The translations under genes and the position numbers were made by a program. A DNA stretch of 7,787 bases from Chitinophagaceae bacterium. GTDB taxonomy: Bacteria > Bacteroidota > Bacteroidia > Chitinophagales > Chitinophagaceae. Location of the stretch: assembly GCA_947463755.1 (NCBI GenBank), contig CANHUK010000057.1:1-7787 (forward strand), written 5' to 3'. The notes under the pieces were generated by a model. That model saw only the letters and a list, made by a program, of their open reading frames with translations. It ran no database searches and was not told the DNA's origin. Each line of letters opens with the position of its first letter. Position 1 is the stretch's first letter. Positions 1-6,698 of the stretch are shown here, one piece after another.

Positions 1-824
1 AAAAGATATCAGTATGGACGAGCCTCGGCATCAATCGCCTCAGCATCGGTATCCAGTCGTTTCGGGAGGATGACCTGATCTGGATGAACCGTGCCCATGA
101 TGCATACCAGGCCAGACAGTGCATCGACATCGCGCGCACCGGCGGCATCGTCAACCTCAGCATCGATCTGATCTACGGCACACCTGGCCTGACGGATGCA
201 GCCTGGCATGAGAATATGAGCATCGCCACCACCCTGGGTATCCCGCACCTCTCCTGCTATGCCCTCACCGTGGAACCGGGGACGGCGCTGGATACGATGA
301 TCCGTCAACGCAAACGGACAGCCCCTGCCTCTGAGACCCAGGCGGAACAATTCCTGATGGCGATGGACCGGCTTGGAGAGGCCGGCTATGAGCACTATGA
401 GATCTCGAACTTCGCACGGCCCGGTATGCGCAGCAGGCACAACAGCGCCTACTGGCAGGGCATCCCCTACATCGGCATCGGGCCCTCCGCCCATTCATAT
501 GACGGACAAGACAGAAAATGGAATGTGGCAAACAATGCGGCATACATCAACGCCCTGCAGGAAGGACGCATCCCTTTTGAAGCAGAGACACTGACAAATT
601 CCCAGCGGCTGAATGAATATGTGATGACCTCCCTGCGGACCATCGAGGGCATGGACATGCGAAGGATCCGGGAAACATGGGGAGAAGCGGTGGCGGAGCG
701 TATCCTTCGGGATGCTGCACCATTCCTGACCACTGGCAAACTGGAGACCAATAAATCTTCGGTTACGCTTACCCGTGAGGGGAAACTTTTTGCCGACGGT
801 ATCGCTGCTGAACTTTTCGGTTAA
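1..824 (+). CDS. hemW: HemW-type radical SAM protein (coproporphyrinogen III oxidase-like), 5'-truncated
   Basis: The reading frame is open from the left edge (first full codon at base 3) to TAA at 822-824, giving 273 residues of the C-terminal two thirds. Recognisable blocks in order are GINRLSIGIQSF near the fragment's start, DLIYGTPG, YALTVEPGT, YEHYEISNFARPG followed by SRHNSAYW, and YIGIGPSAHSYDG. These are typical of HemW and the related HemN-like family. The N-terminal CxxxCxxC cluster that binds the 4Fe-4S centre lies outside the window, so catalytic competence cannot be judged. Known family role: HemW is a cytoplasmic radical SAM protein that binds haem and acts as a haem chaperone; it generally lacks the coproporphyrinogen dehydrogenase activity its older annotation implies. 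An internal ATG at 84 is not the start, because conserved family sequence continues upstream of it. The gene converges on gpsA with 9 bp between the two stop codons. Confidence 0.95.
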   Translation, partial: KISVWTSLGINRLSIGIQSFREDDLIWMNRAHDAYQARQCIDIARTGGIVNLSIDLIYGTPGLTDAAWHENMSIATTLGIPHLSCYALTVEPGTALDTMIRQRKRTAPASETQAEQFLMAMDRLGEAGYEHYEISNFARPGMRSRHNSAYWQGIPYIGIGPSAHSYDGQDRKWNVANNAAYINALQEGRIPFEAETLTNSQRLNEYVMTSLRTIEGMDMRRIRETWGEAVAERILRDAAPFLTTGKLETNKSSVTLTREGKLFADGIAAELFG

Positions 825-833
825 CCGTAACCG
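818..833. terminator. Small hairpin between convergent hemW and gpsA, possible shared terminator
   Basis: CGGTTA (818-823) and TAACCG (828-833) are perfect reverse complements around the four-base loop ACCG. The hairpin covers the hemW stop codon and abuts the gpsA stop. An overlapping perfect palindrome, CGGTTAACCG, occupies 818-827. A short T run lies on the 5' side for the + strand (read as A residues after the stem on the - strand), and only a weak TTATA follows on the + strand. The stem is short and no strong U tract follows on either strand. A bidirectional terminator is therefore only a possibility, suggested mainly by the convergent position. Confidence 0.3.
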
Positions 834-1871
834 TTATACAAGTAATTCTTCGATCCGACGCATGCCTTCTTCGACAGGCAAATGTTCCCACAGGATGGCA
901 TGGATCGTAGCCACGATGGGTATCTCTGCCAGCAGTCCTCGATTGATCTCCATGATCGAGCGGCTTGCATTGTAGCCTTCGGCGACCATGTTCATTTCGA
1001 GCTGGGCGGCCTGAACGGAGTAGCCCTTGCCGATCATGTTTCCGAAGGTACGGTTGCGACTGAACAGCGAATAGCAGGTGACCAGCAGATCCCCCAGATA
1101 CACGGAAGCCGCATAGGTCAACGCCTGACGGCGCAGCGGACGGACCGGGACGGGATGATTGCCCACCTCCATATTCCGGATGCCCGCCTTGCGCAGGAAT
1201 ACGGCCATCTCCTCCGCGCAATTGGCGATGAACACACTCAGGAAATTATCTCCATACTCCTGACCATGGGCGATACCTGCACCCAGGGCATAGATGTTCT
1301 TGAGGATCGCGGCATATTGAACCCCGTAGATGTCTGTGTTGACGACCGTGTTAATGTAGGATGTTGAAAAGCAAGAAGCAATGCGCTCCGTCTCCGCCTC
1401 GTCGATGCCCGAAAAGGTGAGATAGGACAACTTCTCGGCCGCCACCTCTTCTGCATGGCATGGGCCCATGACGGTAAAGTAATCGGAGGAGGGGAAACCA
1501 TATTGAGCGAAGAGATGGTCGTTGAGTAACTGATTGTGCTGTGGAAGGATGCCCTTTACAGCTGACAGGACCTTTTTTCCGGTTAAGATCGCGGCATCCA
1601 CGCCTTTCAAATGATCGATGACATAGGCTGATGGCGTGGCGATGACGATCACGTCTGCCCGCTGAAACACTTCCAGCGGATCGAGTGTGAGCGCGATGTG
1701 TTCCATGCGCAGGGACACCGAACTCAGATAGTTTGGATTGTGACCCCGGCGCTGCAGCTGGTCCAGCATCTTCTGATTGCGCAAACACCAGACCACAGGA
1801 TGCCCTCCGTCTGTGAGCATTTTTACCAGGGCGGTCCCCCAGCTGCCGCTACCGATCATCCCGAATGTCAT
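834..1871 (-). CDS. gpsA: NAD(P)H-dependent glycerol-3-phosphate dehydrogenase
   Basis: This cytoplasmic enzyme reduces dihydroxyacetone phosphate to sn-glycerol-3-phosphate, the backbone for phospholipid synthesis. The protein has 345 residues from the ATG at 1871, a normal family length. A Rossmann nucleotide-binding loop, GSGSWGTAL, sits at residues 7-15. SAVKGI (103-108), GPCHAEEVA (136-144) and KNIYALGAGIAHG (191-203, with the conserved lysine of the active site) follow. The C-terminal domain carries YLGDLLVTCYSLFSRNRTFG (258-277), the substrate-binding DLxxTxxSxxSRNR signature. The frame can be extended by two codons to a TTG at 1877, but the ATG is preferred because it places the beta strand and glycine loop in the usual position. 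It lies 42 nt after the adaptor stop on the same strand and no promoter motif was seen in that gap, so co-transcription with the efflux genes is plausible (inferred). Confidence 0.96.
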   Translation of the reverse strand: MTFGMIGSGSWGTALVKMLTDGGHPVVWCLRNQKMLDQLQRRGHNPNYLSSVSLRMEHIALTLDPLEVFQRADVIVIATPSAYVIDHLKGVDAAILTGKKVLSAVKGILPQHNQLLNDHLFAQYGFPSSDYFTVMGPCHAEEVAAEKLSYLTFSGIDEAETERIASCFSTSYINTVVNTDIYGVQYAAILKNIYALGAGIAHGQEYGDNFLSVFIANCAEEMAVFLRKAGIRNMEVGNHPVPVRPLRRQALTYAASVYLGDLLVTCYSLFSRNRTFGNMIGKGYSVQAAQLEMNMVAEGYNASRSIMEINRGLLAEIPIVATIHAILWEHLPVEEGMRRIEELLV

Positions 1872-1913
1872 CAGCAACCGTTTACAATGAAAAACCGTCC
1901 CGCGTTCCCTGCG

Positions 1914-3299
1914 TTACTTCTTGACCTCGAAGAGCTCTTCCTTGGGAACCACCTTCACGGCCATGCCGTTCTTTAACTCCTTGCTGACAATGGCGTATGG
2001 ACCGGTGACCACCTGGTCGCCCTCCTTCAAACCATCGACCACTTCAATGTGACTGATGTCCTGGATATCGGTCCGGACACGGACACGGCGAACCTTACCG
2101 TCGGACTGAAGTACAAACACGACGGCTTCCATGTCGTCGATATTTCCCGTAACGACCGGCTCACCGGAGGCGGGCATTGCTGATTTCTTCTCTTTCTTGG
2201 TGGACTTTTCCTCACCGACGGAGAGGGTGTCTGACTTGTCGCGGGTCGTGACCGCATTGATGGGTACGGCCAGGACATTGACATGGGTATTGGTCTGGAT
2301 ATCTGCGCTGGCGCTCATACCCGGACGGAAGGGGAAATTGCGCGGACGGGCGGGATCGATGAGGTCGGTGTAAGATTCGGGCAACAGGCGGATCCGCACT
2401 TCGTAATTGGTAACATCGTTGGCCGAGGTGGCGACGCTGCCACCTGCACCTCTGTTCGTGCTCGCGATCTGGGTGACGATGCCCTTGAACTTGCGGTCGC
2501 TGTAGGCGTCCACTTCCACGAGGGCGGTATCTCCGTAACTCACTTTCGGAATGTCATTCTCCCCGACGTCCACGCGCACTTCAATGGTGCGCATGTCGGC
2601 AATGCGTAACATTTCGGTACCCGCCATCATGCTGTTACCCACGACGCGCTCTCCCTTCTTCACATTGAGCAGAGATACCACGCCATCCATCGGCGCGACA
2701 ACACTCGTTCGGCTGAGGTCCTTATTGGTACGCTGCAGACTGGCCTGAGCGCTGGCAACAGCAGCCTTGGTGCTTTGTATTGATTTCTGCGCCGCGTTGT
2801 AATCAGCACGGGAGGTGAGTACGGCATTTTCGGCCTGCTCGAATTCGAGCCGGGAGATGACCTTTTCAGCATAGAGCTGCTTTTGGCGCTGATATTGACG
2901 CTCTGCCTGGTCGAGGCGGGCCTTGAAGGCTTCGAGGGCGGCGGAGACGTTGCCCACCTGCGCTTGCTGCTGGTTCACAACGGCAGCCGCCTGGTCGCGC
3001 TGCGTGGCCAGGATGTCGGCATACACGCGGGCCAGCAACTGACCACGGCGCACGCTGTCGCCTTCCATCACAGTGAGCTCTACGATCTCACCGGATACGT
3101 CGGGGCTGATCTTCACCTCGATCTCAGGATACACCTTGCCGCTGGCATTGACAACTTCTGTGATGTTGCGGCGCGTGACCTTTTCAACCGACACTTTTGT
3201 GCCTTCTTCCTTTCCGATGATTCCGGCCTTCTTCAGGCCTATCAGGGTGCCGATCACTACGACCAGGGCGACCAGAATCCATATCCATTTCTTATCCAT
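1914..3299 (-). CDS. Efflux periplasmic adaptor subunit (HlyD/MacA/RND membrane-fusion type)
   Basis: This is a 461-residue membrane-fusion protein that would bridge an inner-membrane pump to a TolC-type channel. Residues 5-21 form one N-terminal hydrophobic segment anchoring it in the inner membrane. The first lipoyl half-motif is around residues 66-91 (SPDVSGEIVELTVMEGDSVR). A long alpha-helical coiled-coil hairpin rich in Q, A and E spans about 97-195, with its turn around YAEKVIS (143-149). The second lipoyl half follows at 198-220 (SVVAPMDGVVSLLNVKKGER). The beta-barrel runs from about 230 to 350 and a membrane-proximal domain occupies 385-450. A lysine/glutamate-rich low-complexity insertion lies at about 353-380. 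Domain order resembles MacA-like adaptors that work with ABC pumps, but RND or HlyD-type partners cannot be excluded. It begins 60 nt after the tolC-like stop, with no promoter motif between them, suggesting one transcript. No pump gene is adjacent. Confidence 0.92.
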   Translation of the reverse strand: MDKKWIWILVALVVVIGTLIGLKKAGIIGKEEGTKVSVEKVTRRNITEVVNASGKVYPEIEVKISPDVSGEIVELTVMEGDSVRRGQLLARVYADILATQRDQAAAVVNQQQAQVGNVSAALEAFKARLDQAERQYQRQKQLYAEKVISRLEFEQAENAVLTSRADYNAAQKSIQSTKAAVASAQASLQRTNKDLSRTSVVAPMDGVVSLLNVKKGERVVGNSMMAGTEMLRIADMRTIEVRVDVGENDIPKVSYGDTALVEVDAYSDRKFKGIVTQIASTNRGAGGSVATSANDVTNYEVRIRLLPESYTDLIDPARPRNFPFRPGMSASADIQTNTHVNVLAVPINAVTTRDKSDTLSVGEEKSTKKEKKSAMPASGEPVVTGNIDDMEAVVFVLQSDGKVRRVRVRTDIQDISHIEVVDGLKEGDQVVTGPYAIVSKELKNGMAVKVVPKEELFEVKK

Positions 3300-3359
3300 C
3301 AGATGCGTTTTGCGTTCGTTAGATTTTTTTTCGGTTATGCTTTACCGTGAGTGAGGTGA

Positions 3360-4826
3360 TCAGAGCCGGAGTCCCTTGCCTTTGTAAAACTCCAGGACCT
3401 TCATCCGGAAAATATAATCGTATTGCGCCACCAGCCTGTCGATGCGCGCGCGGGTAAGGTTGTTCTGGATCGTCAGCCACTCGATCATCTGCATCACGCC
3501 GATGTCGTAGCGTTTGGTGGCGAGTTCGAAGGACCGCTCCGCCGTGCGAACGGCCTTTTCGCGGGCCTGGAAGGTCTGCCAGGCGCCGATGGCCGATTCA
3601 TGCGCCGTGTAGATGTCCTGCTTGAGCCGGAGCGAATCCTGCTCCAGGGAGAGTTCCTGCCGGCGCATGTCGATCTTCGCGCGTTCAATGGCGGCGCGAT
3701 TCTGCCAACCGTTGTAAATGGGTACGGAAATGTTCAGGCCAATACCCTGTCCGAACTGGTCACGCAGCTGCTGCCCCCAGCCATTCCAGAGGTCACTGAA
3801 AGGCTTTTTCCCCGTCGTCATATTATAGGTAGGTGCATAGACGGGCAGCATCGTGGTCCCGCTCTTGACGTAAGCGCCCGTCTGGCTTTCGCCTGTGATG
3901 TTCACACCGGTGGTCTGCTGCAAAAATGAGTTAAAGTTGGTATTGAGCTGCGCGAAAGCGTTAAGCGAGGGCAGTCGCTGCGCCTTGCGCGCCTGCAGCG
4001 CCTTATCGGCTGCGAGCAAACGAAGTTGCGCACCCTTGATCTGCGGCTGGTTACTCAAGGCCATCAGATAGATCCCCGCGGGATCCTGCTCCAGGATATT
4101 CTCTACGGGAATCCTGTCGGCCGGCGGGGCGATGATCTCAAAAGGCACATCCGCCGGAAGGTTGAGCAGAGATTTGAGGGTCAGCAGATCGAGCCGGTGC
4201 TGGGCCGTGGCTTGTACAAGCGTAGCGCTGTCCCTGGCCTCGGTGGCTTCGAGCTCGGCGGCATTGAGTTCGGGGAGTGTACCTGCATCAACGAGTTTGC
4301 GGGTATTGGCCAGCTGCGCCTGTGTCTGGCGGAGCACGATGCGACTGAGCGATACCTGTTCGAGGCTGAGCAGCGAACGGAGATACTGGTTCGCTACATT
4401 CAGTCCGATATCGTTGCGCGCTCTGTCCACCGCCGCTTTCCCGGCCTCGGCGTTATAGCGATTGGCTTCGATCTGTCGGCGCTGGCTGCCAAAATTGTAT
4501 ACCAGGGCATTGGACTGCAGGGAGAGCTGTTCGAACATCGCGGAGCGTGAGACGAAGATATTTGTCGTCCGGTCGAGGGTCCGGCCAAAGGACAAACCGT
4601 GGTTCATGTTGCCCGTTAGCGATGGGATGCGCTGACGCTCACTCTGCAGGAGCGTGAGCTCAGCGTTGCGCGCATCCAGCTCCGACTGGCGGACGGTGAC
4701 GGCATTGTTCATGGCGTACTCCACACAACGCCGGAGATCCCAGCCATCTCCCGGCTGTGCGAAGACGGATGTTATGAAAAATTGTATCAGCAGGATCGCA
4801 CAGAAAACAATAGACGCCTTTTTCAT
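3360..4826 (-). CDS. TolC family outer-membrane efflux channel
   Basis: This 488-residue protein has a signal peptide: MKK, a hydrophobic core to about residue 22, and a likely signal peptidase I cut after VFA (residue 23). The mature protein shows the internal duplication of the outer-membrane efflux (OEP) fold. VYNFGSQRRQIEANR at 109-123 is mirrored by PIYNGWQNRAAIERAK at 369-384, and the long helices of each half (about 125-220 and 375-478) are rich in A, Q, R and E. Three such chains would form a barrel-plus-tunnel spanning the outer membrane and periplasm. A longer, Gly/Thr/Asn-rich segment (about 302-360) lies between the second-half beta strands and is probably extracellular (inferred). 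The gene opens a tolC-adaptor pair. A candidate promoter lies 38 bp upstream of the start codon. The substrate cannot be told from the sequence, and the type (multidrug efflux or type I secretion) depends on the missing pump. Confidence 0.94.
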   Translation of the reverse strand: MKKASIVFCAILLIQFFITSVFAQPGDGWDLRRCVEYAMNNAVTVRQSELDARNAELTLLQSERQRIPSLTGNMNHGLSFGRTLDRTTNIFVSRSAMFEQLSLQSNALVYNFGSQRRQIEANRYNAEAGKAAVDRARNDIGLNVANQYLRSLLSLEQVSLSRIVLRQTQAQLANTRKLVDAGTLPELNAAELEATEARDSATLVQATAQHRLDLLTLKSLLNLPADVPFEIIAPPADRIPVENILEQDPAGIYLMALSNQPQIKGAQLRLLAADKALQARKAQRLPSLNAFAQLNTNFNSFLQQTTGVNITGESQTGAYVKSGTTMLPVYAPTYNMTTGKKPFSDLWNGWGQQLRDQFGQGIGLNISVPIYNGWQNRAAIERAKIDMRRQELSLEQDSLRLKQDIYTAHESAIGAWQTFQAREKAVRTAERSFELATKRYDIGVMQMIEWLTIQNNLTRARIDRLVAQYDYIFRMKVLEFYKGKGLRL

Positions 4827-4836
4827 ATTTGAGTTT

Positions 4837-4846
4837 GGCCGCGGCC
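4837..4846. repeat. GC-only palindrome in the tolC-like leader
   Basis: GGCCGCGGCC is a perfect 10-bp palindrome located 11 bp upstream of the tolC-like ATG, between the start codon and the predicted promoter. In RNA it could give at most a very short stem, so it may be only a chance GC-rich palindrome. A protein-binding site is conceivable but unsupported. Confidence 0.2.
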
Positions 4847-4863
4847 GGCTTTGTTGCAGGGCA

Positions 4864-4895
4864 CAAATGTCCGACCAATTTCGGGTTCAGCCAAA
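4864..4895 (-). promoter_or_regulatory. Candidate Bacteroidota-type promoter for the tolC-like/adaptor (gpsA) unit
   Basis: Read on the - strand, TTTG (4895-4892) is followed by a 20-nt spacer and then GACATTTG (4871-4864). The Bacteroidota housekeeping consensus is TTTG near -33 and TAnnTTTG near -7, so the -7 element differs only in its first base. Transcription would start about 30 nt upstream of the tolC-like start codon. The region between the permease stop (4903) and this start is only 76 bp and this pair fits within it. Some read-through from the permease is still possible because no terminator hairpin was seen there. Confidence 0.5.
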
Positions 4896-4902
4896 TCACT
4901 TG

Positions 4903-6264
4903 TCACAGGTTGGGGCCGGGCATCCCTGCCGGATGTTTTGGCGACCTTCGGAAGACGAAATAAATGATCACAAAAGCCGCCAAAACGGCCACGGCGGTCA
5001 ATGCCGTAACCGGTTTGTTGAGGGCGATGCTGTAGGCGACAAAGCCATAGGCCGCGATGAACAGCAGCGGCAGCCAGGGATACAGACGCATACGGTATGT
5101 GTTCTCCGTCAGCACGTCCTTTTGTCGACGCCTTAAAATGAACAGGGTGGCCGCAGAGAAGGCCATGCCGATACAATCCAGGAACATCGTAAAACTCAGG
5201 ATCCGGTCGAAGGTCTCCATGAAGAAGATCATCACCATACTGAGCAGCGCATAGGTCGTAAGACTGACCGTCAGTACATCCCGCTTTTCGTCCTTCTTTG
5301 CAAAGATCTTCGGGAGGATGCCATCCTCACTCATCGCATACATCACGCGGGGATTACTCAACAGGATCACATTCACATAGGCCAGCACCGCCAGGAATAG
5401 CAGGATGGAAAAAGCATATCGGCCGGCTGGACCGAACATCCGTTCGGCCACGATGGCGGCAATACCGCGGGAGGTCTTGAGCTCCTCAAAACCGATGACC
5501 TTGTAATACGACCAGCTTACGGTCAGGTAGAGGCCGATGATGATCAGCGTGCCGATCAATATCCCGCGGGGCAGGATGTATCGCGGATTGCGGACCTCTC
5601 CCCCGAAATTGATGGTCTGCTGGTATCCGCCGTAGGTGAAACTCACCGCCACCAGCGCCGCACCGAAAGACTGGACGATATCCGTCCAGCTGTGATCGAC
5701 CGGCGCAGTCGCGGCCACGCTGACCGGCGCATGGATCTGCGGAAAGAAAAGGGCGAGGATCAAAACCACAACCATCCCGATCTTGACCGACATCAGCAGA
5801 TTCTGGGTAGTAGAACTCATCCGTAAACCCAACAAGTTGATCACGTAGAAAAGACCGATGGAGCCCATCGCTATGAAAGCCTTGATGGTATCTGAAGGCG
5901 GTTCTGTGAAAATGGCTTCAGCGAGGTACTCGCTGCCGATCAATGCCACACCTGCGAGAGATGCGGCATTCGATACCAAAATGATACAATTGACTGCGAA
6001 GGCTACCGAAGGATGATAGGCCACCGCGAAGATCTTGTAATATCCCCCGGTGACAGGTAGCCTCGAACCGATCTCGGCATAGGTGAGGGCGCCACAGAGG
6101 GCGATCAGCCCACCCGCCAGCCAGGCGGTGAAAAAGATCGTCGGGGTCAACGCTGCGCGGGCCGAATCCGAGGCCGTCCGAAAGATGCCCAGGCCGATGA
6201 CCAGGCCGATGACGATCATCGTCAGGTCGAAGAGCGAGAGTTGTGGTTTGGTGGATCGTTCCAT
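4903..6264 (-). CDS. APC superfamily amino acid permease (AA_permease_2 / LAT-like)
   Basis: This is an integral inner-membrane protein of 453 residues with about 12 hydrophobic helices, predicted to carry amino acids or related amines by proton symport or exchange. Helix 1 holds the unwound GLGIF motif (residues 24-28) that binds the substrate backbone in APC transporters. Helix 2 and the following loop read WLAGGLIALCGALTYAEIG...P.TGGYYKIF (48-79). The helix 6 region reads FTYGGYQQTINFGGEVRNP (209-227), and SNPRVMYAMSEDGILPKIFAK (303-323) is the usual loop before helix 9. I chose the ATG at 6264. A longer open frame exists back to a GTG at 6390, but those 42 residues are polar and unlike the family, and they overlap the opposing btuB promoter. 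The substrate cannot be assigned. No clear promoter was found; a weak TTG/TATCTT pair lies at 6311-6279. It is divergent from the B12 riboswitch and not controlled by it. Confidence 0.93.
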   Translation of the reverse strand: MERSTKPQLSLFDLTMIVIGLVIGLGIFRTASDSARAALTPTIFFTAWLAGGLIALCGALTYAEIGSRLPVTGGYYKIFAVAYHPSVAFAVNCIILVSNAASLAGVALIGSEYLAEAIFTEPPSDTIKAFIAMGSIGLFYVINLLGLRMSSTTQNLLMSVKIGMVVVLILALFFPQIHAPVSVAATAPVDHSWTDIVQSFGAALVAVSFTYGGYQQTINFGGEVRNPRYILPRGILIGTLIIIGLYLTVSWSYYKVIGFEELKTSRGIAAIVAERMFGPAGRYAFSILLFLAVLAYVNVILLSNPRVMYAMSEDGILPKIFAKKDEKRDVLTVSLTTYALLSMVMIFFMETFDRILSFTMFLDCIGMAFSAATLFILRRRQKDVLTENTYRMRLYPWLPLLFIAAYGFVAYSIALNKPVTALTAVAVLAAFVIIYFVFRRSPKHPAGMPGPNL

Positions 6265-6353
6265 AAAAAAGGGTGCACGGAAGATAAGCAATCGGCGGGA
6301 AGTTCCGTCAACCGCGGACTTCAGAGGGCGTGGATAATTTGGGAATTCAGGGA

Positions 6354-6386
6354 TTTGACCGGAACCTTCAATTTCCCTCATCTTTG
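6354..6386 (+). promoter_or_regulatory. Candidate Bacteroidota-type promoter for the riboswitch-btuB transcript
   Basis: TTTG at 6354-6357 is followed, after 21 nt, by CATCTTTG at 6379-6386, matching the Bacteroidota TTTG / TAnnTTTG pattern except for the first base of the -7 element. The expected transcription start, about 7 nt further on, falls at or just before the first conserved bases of the riboswitch (from about 6395). Promoter position and aptamer boundary therefore support each other. Confidence 0.55.
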
Positions 6387-6394
6387 TCACCTCA

Positions 6395-6580
6395 TCCGGT
6401 TGCCGTTCGCCGCCCGGCGCATGGCATTAAAAGGGAAGTCCGGTCCAATCCCGGCGCTATCCCCGTAGCTGTAAAAACCGCTCCTCCCCTGCGGAGGAGA
6501 ACGATTCGGACTTCATGCCACTGTCCCCCCTGGGATGGGAAGGCTTCGGATCGCGGTCGAGCCAGAAGACCTGCCGAATG
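6395..6580 (+). promoter_or_regulatory. Cobalamin (adenosylcobalamin-class) riboswitch aptamer
   Basis: The conserved blocks appear in canonical order: GGTTGCC (6398-6404), ATTAAAAGGGAA (6426-6437), a CCGGT...CCCGG hairpin, GCTATCCCCGTAGCTGTAA (6456-6474), GCCACTG (6517-6523), GGGAAGG (about 6537-6543) and the B12 box AGCCAGAAGACCTGCC (6560-6575). Structural support is strong. GAAGTCCG (6435-6442) is perfectly complementary to CGGACTTC (6507-6514), and TGGCAT (6422-6427) to ATGCCA (6515-6520). CTCCTCC (6481-6487) and GGAGGAG (6493-6499) make a perfect peripheral hairpin. The element directly precedes a BtuB-like gene on the same strand, the expected target. Established behaviour of the class: binding of cobalamin shuts off translation or transcription of uptake genes. 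The exact ligand preference (adenosyl- or methyl/aquo-cobalamin) cannot be read with certainty. Confidence 0.97.
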
Positions 6581-6675
6581 GGGATCGATCCACGGGCTTT
6601 CGGGAGAAAAGCCGGAGATGTAACCCCCTGCCGACGGGCAGACTGCATTTCTTTCATTATTCCCGGGTCCCCATT
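6577..6675 (+). promoter_or_regulatory. Structured expression platform between the B12 box and the btuB start
   Basis: Right after the B12 box, AATGGGGATC (6577-6586) can pair with GGTCCCCATT (6666-6675) over 10 bp including one G-U. Inside this helix are two further hairpins: GGCTTT (6595-6600) with AAAGCC (6608-6613) around loop CGGGAGA, and CTGCC (6628-6632) with GGCAG (6637-6641) around GACG. The 3' strand of the long helix ends 23 nt before the ATG. No hairpin is followed directly by a good T run, so translational control seems likelier than intrinsic termination (inference). Which of these helices belongs to the ligand-bound state, for example as P13 with its kissing loop, cannot be decided by eye. 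Confidence 0.55.
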
Positions 6676-6698
6676 GTTCAACCATTTAATCTTTCAAC

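Noticed and set aside
9..494. A 161-codon - strand frame opposite hemW
   Set aside because: It is a shadow of the conserved HemW reading frame, with no motif of its own.
2883..3350. A 155-codon + strand frame opposite the adaptor gene
   Set aside because: It is antisense to the adaptor, whose translation has a membrane anchor, lipoyl halves and coiled coil in the right order. The opposite frame shows no domain.
6279..6311. A weak promoter-like pair (TTG, 22 nt, TATCTTCC) on the - strand before the permease
   Set aside because: The -7 element lacks the final TG of TTTG and would give a leader of only a few bases. It was mentioned in the permease entry but not called.
6595..6641. Possible intrinsic terminator made by the two hairpins in the btuB leader
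   Set aside because: Neither stem is followed directly by a run of T residues; the nearest T-rich stretch (6648-6655) is interrupted by C residues and separated from the stem.
6679..6683. CAACC near the btuB start pairing with GGTTG (6398-6402) at the front of the riboswitch
   Set aside because: Only five base pairs over almost 280 nt, and GGTTG is part of the conserved aptamer; likely chance.
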